Shown: positions 1 to 7,287, counted from the first letter of the stretch. The stretch: 12,935 nucleotides of DNA from an uncultured Eubacterium sp. (GCA_900552795.1 USBB01000045.1:1-12935), one strand, 5' to 3'. A program made the numbers and translations. The notes: generated by a model from the letters alone, not told the origin.

Positions 1-2
1 CG

Positions 3-83
3 ACGCTTGCAAGATTTGCTTCGCAAACTTGTTATCAGAATGCGTCTTCGACGCAGTTTCTGCACAATGGAGGATTATCGTGA
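3..83 (+). CDS. Possible C-terminal end of an upstream gene (partial)
   Basis: The third plus frame is open from the window edge to a TGA that overlaps the GTG start of the next gene (GTGA), an arrangement typical of translationally coupled genes. About 26 residues are visible, ending in HNGGLS. No domain can be recognised in so short a piece. The stretch is dominated by two small palindromes, and the other two plus frames are also open here, so this could equally be non-coding spacer. The only real support is the start-stop overlap. Confidence 0.28.
   Translation, partial: TLARFASQTCYQNASSTQFLHNGGLS
11..62. repeat. Two adjacent small palindromes with TTC loops
   Basis: Two stem-loops lie back to back. 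The first is TTTGC-TTC-GCAAA (15-27), extendable by AAG/CTT across one unpaired base. The second is TGCGTC-TTC-GACGCA (41-55), extendable by CAGAA/TTCTG with a two-base bulge, ending at 62. Both share the loop TTC. They end only seven bases before the GGAGG of the following gene, so in RNA they would fold just upstream of its ribosome binding site. They resemble short REP-like palindromes. No T-run follows, so a terminator is unlikely. Confidence 0.5.
69..73 (+). promoter_or_regulatory. Ribosome binding site that sets the GTG start
   Basis: GGAGG followed by six bases and GTG. This decides the start of the CgeB-like gene against the earlier in-frame ATG at 29, which has no comparable site. 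Confidence 0.85.
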
Positions 84-1231
84 AAATTCTTTTTTATAAA
101 TGGCAGGTTTTTAATCAATCAGATATTAAAAATGCATTTGAACAGGCAGGATGCAGTATATCCTTTTATGAGGAAGACTCTGAAACAAGAAAAAGTACTG
201 ATTTGCGCCTGCTTACGGATGTTATAAAAGAATATGATTTGGTTTTTTCAGTCAATTATTTTTCACGTCTTTCAGATGCATGCATGCTTGCAAAAAGAAA
301 GTACGCTGCATGGACTGTTGACAGCCCAATGATTTCAATGTATCACAAATCTGTCTTTAATCCATGCAACTACTTATTTATATTTGATAAATTCTGCTAT
401 CTTCAATTTAAACAAATGGGTGTTAAAAATATCTTCTATCTGCCATTAGCTGCTGATGCAAAACGAATTGAATTTCTTATTGAGCAGACACCTGATTCGG
501 ATCTCAAAAAATTTGAAAGCGACATCTCTTTCGTCGGAGGAATGTATCACAAAAATTCATATGACGCTATCTATGACAGCTTACCGGATTATCTTAAGGG
601 ATATTTTGATGCTGCAATGCAAGCGCAGCTTGATATATTCGGTGAAAATATTTTTGACAGACTGTTAAGCGTCGACATTCTTCAAAAGCTCTCAGATTGT
701 GTACAGTTTCAAAATGAGCCTGATTCATTCTCAGACTTAAAACTGATTTTTACAAATACTTTCTTAGGCTTTAAAATGGCTCAGATAGAACGAATTGAGT
801 GTCTTAATATACTTGCAAAGAACTTTAATGTAGATTTGTACACCGATAAGAGCCACGATGCTTTACATAATATAAACATACGCGGCACTGTCGATTATAA
901 TATAGATATGCCAAAAGTCTTTAATCAATCAAAAATCAATATGAATTTCACCATAAGAAATATAAGAAGCGGCCTGCCCTTAAGAATATGGGATATTCTT
1001 GCAGCAGGCGGATTTCTTCTTACAAATTTTCAGGCTGAAATTCCTTATTTTTTTGAAAATCAGAAAGATATCGTATATTACGAAAATCTATACGATATGC
1101 AAAAAAAGGCTGAATATTACCTTGCACATGATGATGAGCGCATGATGATTGCGGCAAACGGACATAAAAAGGTAAACGAGTTCCACTCATATCATCAACG
1201 AATTGCAGCGATACTTTCAGCCATAAAGTAA
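80..1231 (+). CDS. CgeB/DUF3880-type glycosyltransferase
   Basis: Predicted GT-B fold glycosyltransferase of 383 residues. The N-terminal half (about 1-150) resembles DUF3880: VKILFYKWQV start, a DSP motif near residue 81 and an FIFDKFCY stretch near 101. The phrase SFVGGMYHKN (about 150-159) is typical of the CgeB family. The C-terminal half (about 240-380) resembles a glycosyl transferase group 1 domain, with the conserved RIWDILAAGGFLLTNF near 302-317. I chose the GTG start because GGAGG (69-73) lies six bases upstream; an in-frame ATG further upstream would put the palindromes inside the gene. The family is known from spore-surface (CgeB) and other surface glycosylation loci; donor and acceptor cannot be read from the sequence. 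No signal peptide or membrane segment is seen, so it is probably cytoplasmic. Confidence 0.85.
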   Translation: MKILFYKWQVFNQSDIKNAFEQAGCSISFYEEDSETRKSTDLRLLTDVIKEYDLVFSVNYFSRLSDACMLAKRKYAAWTVDSPMISMYHKSVFNPCNYLFIFDKFCYLQFKQMGVKNIFYLPLAADAKRIEFLIEQTPDSDLKKFESDISFVGGMYHKNSYDAIYDSLPDYLKGYFDAAMQAQLDIFGENIFDRLLSVDILQKLSDCVQFQNEPDSFSDLKLIFTNTFLGFKMAQIERIECLNILAKNFNVDLYTDKSHDALHNINIRGTVDYNIDMPKVFNQSKINMNFTIRNIRSGLPLRIWDILAAGGFLLTNFQAEIPYFFENQKDIVYYENLYDMQKKAEYYLAHDDERMMIAANGHKKVNEFHSYHQRIAAILSAIK

Positions 1232-1264
1232 CATAGTATGCAAAAAAAATTTATCTTACAATTA

Positions 1265-1552
1265 TCATACTTTCTCGTAGCGGTTCCATATCTTATCAGC
1301 TCCGCAGACATGTTTTGAGCCGTCCTCCTCAATAATTATGTAATCGTTTTTGCCGATAAATATATATCCCCGCCTGTTTTTAATGTATGGACACACGATT
1401 GTACCGCTTTCATTTTTTAACTTTACAAGAAAATCCGTCACAATCCACCCCTGTGTCACCACATCCGTCCAAGGGGCAAAACCATCCTCAAGCCCCTTGC
1501 CTGACTCATATTTTATAACTTCTGCTTCCAATCCCACTCTTCTACACCTCAT
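1265..1552 (-). CDS. Small PGDYG-like protein of unknown function
   Basis: A 95-residue protein. The second ATG is taken as the start because GGAGG lies five bases before it, while the first ATG (1562-1564) overlaps that GGAGG. The C-terminal part (GYIFIGKNDYIIIEEDGSKHV, then a final RYEKV) has the layout of PGDYG-domain proteins: a basic-hydrophobic start, a strand with GDY-I, and a closing aromatic-x-x-Y-E-x-V. Such proteins are common in Gram-positive bacteria and phages and have no known enzyme activity. It is the last gene of the long minus-strand series, 46 bases after the DUF4097 gene, and faces the CgeB-like gene tail to tail with 33 bases between. I see no convincing terminator in that gap. 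The family call is by eye and uncertain. Confidence 0.6.
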   Translation of the reverse strand: MRCRRVGLEAEVIKYESGKGLEDGFAPWTDVVTQGWIVTDFLVKLKNESGTIVCPYIKNRRGYIFIGKNDYIIIEEDGSKHVCGADKIWNRYEKV

Positions 1553-1598
1553 AATAACCTCCATTCTGCAGATACTTTAACATCGCGTACAATTAAAA

Positions 1599-2453
1599 TT
1601 AATCCTCTGTCACAAAATCAACATTTATACTTCCAATACCACTTTCAACATCAACTTTAATGCCTCCGCTGCCAAAGTGATCATCATCATCTAACTGCTG
1701 ACCATCGACACTTATATTGCCAAGACCTTTTTCTGCGCTTATCATATAATCATCATCTGTTCCTATCAAATGAAAATCAATCGATCCTATTCCAACCTCA
1801 ACATCAGCTTTTCCCGTGATTGCAGCTTTAACATCTGCTTTTCCTGTTCCAACCTGCAAATCCAAACCATTGATATTTCCGAAAGAAACCTCGATTTTTC
1901 CTGCGCCGACTTCCATAACACTCTTTCCCGAAACATTAAGCTTACCAATATAAGCCTTGCCTGCTCCTACGTCAAGATTAAAGTGTTCGCAGTCAATTTC
2001 TTCTGCCTCAATCTTTCCTGCGCCGGCACTTATATCAATATTTTGAAAAACTGAATCTACTGGTATGTAAAGCACTATTTTTTCAGAATTATCCCTGCCA
2101 AACCAGCTCTTCCTTTTCTCAATAATACGCAGACTACTGCCATTTACCTTATAATATACATTATCGCTGTCTGTCTCTGCCTTTAACTCGTCACCATTTC
2201 TTATAATAAGATTAATGCCGGTGATATCTATAACAATACTCTTAATTAAAGCCTCATCAAAAGTCTCGCTATTAAATTCTTCTGCATTTTCAAAACCCGG
2301 ATCATCATCAAAAGAACTGCCGATATTAAAACTCATTTCAAAAATCTGCGCAATACCGTAAATTCCATACGCTATCGACGAAAATATCGTTATAATAAGG
2401 AACACAGCCAATGCTACCGCAAAATATTTTATTATCTTATTGGTTGTCTTCAT
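1599..2453 (-). CDS. DUF4097 membrane-anchored beta-solenoid protein
   Basis: A 284-residue protein with a short basic N-terminus, one membrane segment (about 12-36), an acidic linker (about 48-68), then a repetitive beta-strand domain outside the membrane. The domain carries turns of the form G-x-G-K or G-x-G-S at about residues 144, 163, 183, 202, 221 and 272, mostly 19-20 residues apart, as expected for a right-handed solenoid. This is the DUF4097 (putative adhesin, LiaG-like) pattern. Its ATG overlaps the TGA of the LiaF-like gene (ATGA), and its ribosome binding site lies in the codons for the last FGG motif of LiaF. DUF4097 genes often accompany LiaF-like or PspC-like genes in Firmicutes; a role in envelope-stress response is inferred from that company. 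No catalytic residues are evident. Confidence 0.85.
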   Translation of the reverse strand: MKTTNKIIKYFAVALAVFLIITIFSSIAYGIYGIAQIFEMSFNIGSSFDDDPGFENAEEFNSETFDEALIKSIVIDITGINLIIRNGDELKAETDSDNVYYKVNGSSLRIIEKRKSWFGRDNSEKIVLYIPVDSVFQNIDISAGAGKIEAEEIDCEHFNLDVGAGKAYIGKLNVSGKSVMEVGAGKIEVSFGNINGLDLQVGTGKADVKAAITGKADVEVGIGSIDFHLIGTDDDYMISAEKGLGNISVDGQQLDDDDHFGSGGIKVDVESGIGSINVDFVTED

Positions 2454-3139
2454 TTGATTTCAACACCTCCGAATACACATGTGGCATTAATGTAAAGCGT
2501 CGGCACCCCCTCTATTACAGGTCTTTTATTTTTGTCTGACACGCCTCCGAATATAGATGAAGATTTCACTTTCACATTAATATTATCAGGAACTATTATA
2601 TCAATACCACCAAATATAGCTGTTGCATTAACTACTATATTCTCTTCTATAATAGAATTTCTAAGATCACATTTCATACCACCAAATGTTGCAGTAAGGT
2701 TTGTTCCCTTAAACACCTCCGAATCAAAGTTAATATTCTGCCCTGAAAATGCGGCAAAGTATTCGTTATCAGTGTCATAATTATTCTTTTTATTAATCTC
2801 GTCTATCTCTTTTACTATTTTTTTGCCTGCCACATCCTTAAATATAAAAGAACAACCTATAATTACAAGTATCGCCGGCAGCATCAACTTCCATATTAAT
2901 TCAAACGAAATCACATTCTGCGCAGAAAGAAGAATTGCAGCACCTATAAAAATACCTATCAGATTACCTGTTTTAGGACTCTCAGTAAAAAATCCTATGG
3001 TACACGGAATAATTATAAACAATGTCCACCATCCGTCAAAAAATATATTTACATCAATTATTCCGGTCACCTTTAAACCAAGCAAAACGCCAAGTGATAT
3101 AAATACAAGTCCCCACAAAATGTTTTTAAATTTTTTCAT
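2450..3139 (-). CDS. LiaF-like membrane protein
   Basis: A 229-residue protein with four predicted membrane segments (about 8-25, 37-51, 59-74, 82-100), a lysine-rich connector, and a C-terminal beta-rich domain with four FGG motifs (about 152, 176, 197 and 223). This is the build of LiaF-type proteins: a LiaI/LiaF-like membrane region plus the cell-wall-active-antibiotic response domain. In Bacillus, LiaF holds the LiaS kinase inactive until cell-wall antibiotics or membrane damage release it. No LiaS or LiaR homologue is in this window, so a direct partner is unknown; the coupled DUF4097 protein is the obvious candidate. The start has a strong GGGGGAG eight bases upstream, and the mntP stop lies 16 bases before the ATG. 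Confidence 0.85.
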   Translation of the reverse strand: MKKFKNILWGLVFISLGVLLGLKVTGIIDVNIFFDGWWTLFIIIPCTIGFFTESPKTGNLIGIFIGAAILLSAQNVISFELIWKLMLPAILVIIGCSFIFKDVAGKKIVKEIDEINKKNNYDTDNEYFAAFSGQNINFDSEVFKGTNLTATFGGMKCDLRNSIIEENIVVNATAIFGGIDIIVPDNINVKVKSSSIFGGVSDKNKRPVIEGVPTLYINATCVFGGVEIK

Positions 3140-3155
3140 TCTAAAATCTCCCCCT

Positions 3156-3713
3156 TTATATTATTCCAAGACCCTCAAGCAATATTTTTAAACCTATTAC
3201 TATAAGCACAATACCTCCGGCAAGCTCTGCCCTTGATTTATATTTTGCTCCGAATATGCTTCCTATCTTAACACCTGCTGCCGAGCATATAAATGTTATA
3301 ACTCCTATAAATGAAACAGCAGGAACTATTGAAACACTTAAAAATGCAAATGTAACGCCGACTGCAAGAGCATCTATACTTGTTGCCACTGCAAGAATAA
3401 ACATTGATTTCGCAGACATCGAATTATCAACTTTTTCCTCCGGTCCGAAAGACTCCTTAATCATATTTCCGCCTATAATAATAAGCAGAGCAAATGCAAT
3501 CCAGTGTGAATACTGCGTAATCATTTCAGAAAAGAAGCTTCCTAAAAAATATCCTATAACAGGCATAAGCGCCTGAAAACCGCCAAACCACAGCCCAGCT
3601 ATGCACATATGCTTAAACTTTATCTTTCCAAGTGAAAGTCCTTTGCATATTGAAACTGCAAACGCATCCATTGACAATCCAACTGCCAGTACAAACAACT
3701 CAACTAAACTCAT
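3156..3713 (-). CDS. mntP: Manganese efflux pump MntP
   Basis: A 185-residue inner-membrane protein of about six helices, the usual length for MntP (YebN). The two halves each carry the family signature: GLSMDAFAVSICKGL near 13-27 and VATSIDALAVGVTFA near 109-123, with the membrane aspartates expected to bind Mn(II). A conserved GG-N-M-I-K-E segment (about 81-87) links the halves. MntP exports excess Mn(II). Many mntP genes sit behind a yybP-ykoY Mn riboswitch; here the ATG overlaps the stop of the AlkD-like gene by four bases, so there is no room for one and expression should follow the operon. The ribosome binding sequence (GAGG) is only two bases from the ATG, which fits translational coupling. 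Confidence 0.95.
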   Translation of the reverse strand: MSLVELFVLAVGLSMDAFAVSICKGLSLGKIKFKHMCIAGLWFGGFQALMPVIGYFLGSFFSEMITQYSHWIAFALLIIIGGNMIKESFGPEEKVDNSMSAKSMFILAVATSIDALAVGVTFAFLSVSIVPAVSFIGVITFICSAAGVKIGSIFGAKYKSRAELAGGIVLIVIGLKILLEGLGII

Positions 3714-4396
3714 TTCCTCTTCATGCCCCTTAACATTTCTTTATCCTTATCATCAACCCTGTAAGATTCAAGCATTTTTTGAATAGACTTGTTATATGTC
3801 CAGTTATCAAGACTATTGTTGTTGAGATATTCATATGTCTTCTCAGGATATTTTGCATAGGCTGTCGCAACACACCACGCCACGCCCATTTTCGTATAAT
3901 ATCCGTCAAATTTAAGTCTGTCCAGCACAGGATATATCTTCATATAATAATCGTCATTTAAGAAATGACTCATTAAAAGAACTGCTACTACGCGCTGCAA
4001 AAACTCATCTTCCTTCGGCACATACTTCATTAACCAGACAAATACTTCCTCAGGATATCTCCTTGCTATGGAAAATGTCTGACAAAACGCATCATTTACG
4101 CTCCAATCACATATTTTAGGTACAAATCTGTCTGCATATTGAAGTATTACCGATATATCATCCTTTGCGTAGCCTATTACAAATGCCTGAAGCATCTGCT
4201 GCTCATAGTAATCATCAGGACATCCTTCCAAAAATGAACGATAATCCTCTTTCGCTATTCTTTTAGCAAGATTTCTTAAATCCGGAACTCTTACTCCTAT
4301 ACATTGCTTACATCCAGGAACCACATTTTTTACATATTTTTTGCTGCTCTCGGCTGCAAGTGTCCACAATTCTTTATTTATATCATTTATATCCAT
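3710..4396 (-). CDS. AlkD-type DNA alkylation repair protein
   Basis: A 228-residue all-helical protein of the DNA alkylation repair (AlkC/AlkD, HEAT-like repeat) family, close to the usual length of about 220-240. Family landmarks are VPDLRNLAKRIAKE (about 37-50), DWSVNDAFC (97-105), the helix LQRVVAVLLMSHFL (133-146), YYTKMGVAWCVATAYAK (166-182) and a final NKSIQKMLESYRV. In AlkD a Trp and an Asp four residues apart hold the cationic alkylated base; here W98 and D102 have that spacing (alignment by eye). Members remove N3- or N7-alkylpurines, though many clostridial members are untested. The start has AAGG about nine bases upstream. It sits 53 bases after the DUF1266 gene and overlaps mntP by four bases. 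Confidence 0.88.
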   Translation of the reverse strand: MDINDINKELWTLAAESSKKYVKNVVPGCKQCIGVRVPDLRNLAKRIAKEDYRSFLEGCPDDYYEQQMLQAFVIGYAKDDISVILQYADRFVPKICDWSVNDAFCQTFSIARRYPEEVFVWLMKYVPKEDEFLQRVVAVLLMSHFLNDDYYMKIYPVLDRLKFDGYYTKMGVAWCVATAYAKYPEKTYEYLNNNSLDNWTYNKSIQKMLESYRVDDKDKEMLRGMKRK

Positions 4397-4427
4397 TTTT
4401 CTGCCTTTTTGAACATTTTTAATTGTT

Positions 4428-4440
4428 ATTACACTGTAAT
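4428..4440. promoter_or_regulatory. Perfect 13-base palindrome upstream of the AlkD-like gene
   Basis: ATTACA-C-TGTAAT is a perfect inverted repeat with a one-base centre, placed 31 bases before the AlkD-like start in one of the largest gaps of the operon. It resembles a repressor site in form. The TACA/TGTA halves recall CopY/BlaI-type boxes, but those have a two-base centre, so I do not assign a regulator. No convincing promoter was found around it. Confidence 0.3.
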
Positions 4441-4449
4441 CTGTGTATT

Positions 4450-5475
4450 TTAGTTTTCAAACTGCTCAACCCAGCCGATGTCCTGCTTAACAAACGTACG
4501 TCCGATCGAAGCGTGTATATATGCCATTACATCAGGACATATATTGCAGACCGTATTTAACGCACATACCGTAGAATTATTTGGATTGCTTATGTACTCC
4601 TCTGTCTCGTCACCCTTAAAAAATCTCCATCCGCTGTCAGGCATTCCCTCCTGCGGTTCCTCTCTGTACATATATCCCACACTTTCCGTATTAAATGCTT
4701 CCTTAGAAATTATACAGCCGAGAGGAGAACCTATAAGAGAACTCCATTCACGTTCCTTAGGAACGTACCATTTGTTTTGACCCCACGGTCCGTCATCACT
4801 TAACAACACATCAATCACTCTGCAGTTAATATCAAAAAATACGCTGACATCAGGATTATGTTTACCCATGTCATAAACCGCACCGCAAAGACAGCTTAAT
4901 GCGTATTCTCCAAATGAATTATAAAATACCAAAGCAAGCCTTACCCAGTCATCAGTAATCTCAAAAAACTGCTCCTCCGATATGATTCCGCATGCTGCAG
5001 CACTTCGGCAAAGTCCTATTCTTTCGTTTATATCCCATGCATAAAATCCTTTTTCACCGACAAATTTATAAAACTGCGACGCGAGCTGCCTGCAAAATGT
5101 AAAACTTTCCTTACCCTGCTCATTTAAATCATTAACATCAAATGCAGGAGCATTTTTCCAGAAAGTCATAAACTGCTCGTACTCATTGCTGCTGTGGAAT
5201 ATTTCATAGCAGGCATTTATGAGCGTATCCTTATCGGTAACTCCAAAAAGCCTGTCCAAATGTTCCTTCACCTTATTTTCATCAGCCTCGCTCCCGCAGT
5301 GATAAAGCTCCTCAAACCCCATATATTCTTCTATTCCAGGCACTTTTCTAAGAGAAGATATACCGCTTAAAAGAAGTGTAAACTCTTTTCTGTCAATCTC
5401 TGACTTTTCACACGACTTATTAATATTAAGATATTTTTCTTTTAAATCTTCTATTGCATCTATAATCTGTTTCAT
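4450..5475 (-). CDS. DUF1266 + DUF2185 (Imm33-like) protein
   Basis: A 341-residue soluble protein in two parts. Residues about 120-205 resemble DUF1266: FYAWDINERIGLCRSAA, then a GIISEEQF phrase and a helix ending in the SFGEYALSCLCGAVYD stretch. Residues about 245-330 resemble DUF2185, also classed as immunity protein Imm33: a VGYMYREEP strand, then DSGWRFFKGDE and EEYISNPNN, and a tail reading GRTFVKQD. Imm33-type domains occur in proteins that neutralise polymorphic toxins, but many DUF2185 genes have no toxin next to them and none is seen here. There are 13 cysteines, which fits a cytoplasmic location. The ribosome binding site is weak: GGGG lies 13 bases before the ATG, and the gene starts 22 bases after the glycosyltransferase stop. 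Function is unknown. Confidence 0.75.
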   Translation of the reverse strand: MKQIIDAIEDLKEKYLNINKSCEKSEIDRKEFTLLLSGISSLRKVPGIEEYMGFEELYHCGSEADENKVKEHLDRLFGVTDKDTLINACYEIFHSSNEYEQFMTFWKNAPAFDVNDLNEQGKESFTFCRQLASQFYKFVGEKGFYAWDINERIGLCRSAAACGIISEEQFFEITDDWVRLALVFYNSFGEYALSCLCGAVYDMGKHNPDVSVFFDINCRVIDVLLSDDGPWGQNKWYVPKEREWSSLIGSPLGCIISKEAFNTESVGYMYREEPQEGMPDSGWRFFKGDETEEYISNPNNSTVCALNTVCNICPDVMAYIHASIGRTFVKQDIGWVEQFEN

Positions 5476-5497
5476 ATTTTTTACAATGCCCCAATCC

Positions 5498-6604
5498 TTA
5501 ATTTTTTTCTATATAGTCACAAATCTGTTTTCCTGCAAAAGCATTTATCTGCCTCTTTTGGTTACTGATAATTTTGTCTCTGACGCGGTTATCTTTAAGC
5601 TTATTTATGGCAAAAACGATATCATTTTCATTGCTGCTTACGCCCAAGCTCAAACCGTGCTTTCTGAAAAATTCCTTATTATGCGTCTCACACCCAGGAA
5701 TAGGCGATATATGAACTATTGGCGTATTTGCTGCCGCCGCTTCTGTGGAAGAGAGTCCTCCCGGCTTCGTAAAGAAAATCTCACTTGCTTTCATATATAA
5801 ATGCATCTTATCAGTTTTCTTTATAATTACAGCTCCTTGAGCGTATTTATTTTTAAGCTTATTGTAAAGCTTATCATTATTTCCGCAAATAACTATCATT
5901 TCAAAATCAGAATCTGATTTTGTATAATCAAACACTGTTTTTGTTATTTTGTCGATATTACCGGCACCCATGCTTCCGCCTGCCACCATTATGTATTTCT
6001 TATGAACATTAAGACCAAGCTGTATTTTTGCCTTATCAGGAGTTATATCTTCAGTAAATGCTGCATTTACCGGTATTCCAAACGGCAGAAGCTTATCCCT
6101 GCTTATTCCCCGATACATGAAGTCACTGCAAGAGTCCTTATGCGGCACTATATAGTAATCACAGTTTGTCTCTTCCGTAAACGGAATACATACATAATCT
6201 GTAGCTATAAAATAAGTCTTTGGCAGCTTGAGTTTTTTATTTTTTAAAACGGTAATAATCTCAGCCGGAAAAAGATGCGGCGTTATTATCACATCAAAAT
6301 GATGTTCATTAAGATACTCATACAACTTCATTGCAGGCTTTTGGTTTATATAATATACAGGCGACTTAAACGGTAATTTCCTGTAACAATCCCCTATTTT
6401 ATATATAAATCCAAAAATATCCGGAGCTTTCTGTACAAGATTTATATATGTATTATTTACTGCTCCGGAAACGTTCTTTCCGACAAGCATATATGGGTCA
6501 AACATCTCCACATGATGTCCTCGCCTAATAAGTTCTTCCTTTATTGCATATCCTGCGGCATTATGGCCTCCACCCGTTCCGCATGACAAAATTAACGCAT
6601 CCAT
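5498..6604 (-). CDS. UgtP/MGDG-synthase-like glycolipid glycosyltransferase (GT28)
   Basis: A 368-residue GT-B enzyme of the family that includes diacylglycerol glucosyltransferase UgtP (YpfP), plant MGDG synthase and MurG. The N-terminal MGDG-synthase domain has LILSCGTGGGHNAAG (4-18), where the glycine loop meets the acceptor side, followed by EMFDPY. The C-terminal domain has VAGGSMGAG (207-215), FTKPGGLSSTEAAA (278-291), which binds the nucleotide-sugar, and PIPGCETHN (301-309). It probably moves a hexose from a UDP-sugar to diacylglycerol on the inner membrane face, making glycolipid or a lipoteichoic-acid anchor; the exact sugar cannot be read. Its start lies inside the end of the PlsY-like gene (13-base overlap), so the two are probably made together, which fits acyl-lipid supply followed by glycosylation. 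Confidence 0.87.
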   Translation of the reverse strand: MDALILSCGTGGGHNAAGYAIKEELIRRGHHVEMFDPYMLVGKNVSGAVNNTYINLVQKAPDIFGFIYKIGDCYRKLPFKSPVYYINQKPAMKLYEYLNEHHFDVIITPHLFPAEIITVLKNKKLKLPKTYFIATDYVCIPFTEETNCDYYIVPHKDSCSDFMYRGISRDKLLPFGIPVNAAFTEDITPDKAKIQLGLNVHKKYIMVAGGSMGAGNIDKITKTVFDYTKSDSDFEMIVICGNNDKLYNKLKNKYAQGAVIIKKTDKMHLYMKASEIFFTKPGGLSSTEAAAANTPIVHISPIPGCETHNKEFFRKHGLSLGVSSNENDIVFAINKLKDNRVRDKIISNQKRQINAFAGKQICDYIEKN

Positions 6605-7233
6605 AATAATTCTACCTTGCAGTTTTCTTTTTCTTCCTTGCTGTCAAATAGCCTCTTTCCTACTAAAAGTGCAATCACATCAAAGCCTATTTTTATTGCA
6701 AGCTGTCCTCTGACAAAAATCAAGGCAAAAGCTGTCATCGCATATGCTCCGATTGTTCTGTGCAAATGTGGAGTTATACGAACTACAAGTGAAAAGAATA
6801 TAAAAAAGAATGCAAGTATAACTACAGCAGTTATATAAGGATAGCACCCAAGAAGCACTCCAAACGTAACTGCAATACCTTTTCCTCCTTTAAAGCCATA
6901 AAACAGCGAGAAAATATGACCTGCAACAGGTGCAATAATTACAAGTGCCAGACCTATTTCCGACGGATTGACTTCATACTGCATCTTAAGACAGCACAAC
7001 ACCGGTATCAGACCTTTAGCAAGTTCAAATACAAGTGTAAACACACCACACCAAAATCCGCCTCTCTCAAATGCATTTGCGACACCGGGATTACCGTCCT
7101 TAGTATTTTGCGTAATATCTTTGTTTGCAAATATTTTCCCAAATATTTTTGCATACAACACACTGCCGGATAAATATGCCGCTATTATAAAAGGCAAATA
7201 CTGAAATAATACAGTTAAATTTTCCATACCCAT
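6592..7233 (-). CDS. PlsY-like glycerol-3-phosphate acyltransferase
   Basis: A 213-residue membrane protein with several hydrophobic helices, near the usual PlsY length of about 200. The three PlsY motifs are present in altered form. Motif 1 reads DGNPGVANAFERGG (46-59) where typical enzymes have SGNxGATNxxR. Motif 2 is FELAKGLIPV (69-78), with Glu in place of the common Asp. Motif 3 is AGHIFSLFYGFKGGKGIA (104-121), close to the standard GHxxPxFxxFKGGKGVA. PlsY transfers an acyl group from acyl-phosphate to glycerol-3-phosphate to start phospholipid synthesis. The changes in motif 1 suggest a second, specialised paralogue, perhaps feeding the overlapping glycolipid enzyme. The start has GGAGG six bases upstream. 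It is the first gene of the operon. Confidence 0.85.
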   Translation of the reverse strand: MGMENLTVLFQYLPFIIAAYLSGSVLYAKIFGKIFANKDITQNTKDGNPGVANAFERGGFWCGVFTLVFELAKGLIPVLCCLKMQYEVNPSEIGLALVIIAPVAGHIFSLFYGFKGGKGIAVTFGVLLGCYPYITAVVILAFFFIFFSLVVRITPHLHRTIGAYAMTAFALIFVRGQLAIKIGFDVIALLVGKRLFDSKEEKENCKVELLWMR

Positions 7234-7268
7234 AGCTTTCCTCCATTCTACCGTATGTTTTACACATA

Positions 7269-7287
7269 ACGGATTTATGTTATCCGT
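7269..7287 (-). promoter_or_regulatory. Small hairpin in the leader of the PlsY-like operon
   Basis: ACGGAT and ATCCGT form a perfect six-base stem with a seven-base loop in the predicted untranslated leader, 36 bases before the PlsY-like ATG. It has no T-run. It could be an operator or an RNA structure; nothing more can be said. Confidence 0.3.

Noticed and set aside
1211..1264. A terminator between the convergent CgeB-like and PGDYG-like genes
   Set aside because: TACTTT/AAAGTA can pair within the gene end and an A8 run follows later, but no stem is directly followed by a T-run on either strand.
4428..4440. A CopY/BlaI-type operator
   Set aside because: The TACA and TGTA halves match, but the centre is one base rather than two, and no copper or beta-lactam resistance gene is near.
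3714..4449. A yybP-ykoY manganese riboswitch before mntP
   Set aside because: mntP overlaps the preceding gene by four bases, and the only gap further upstream is 53 bases, too short for this riboswitch.
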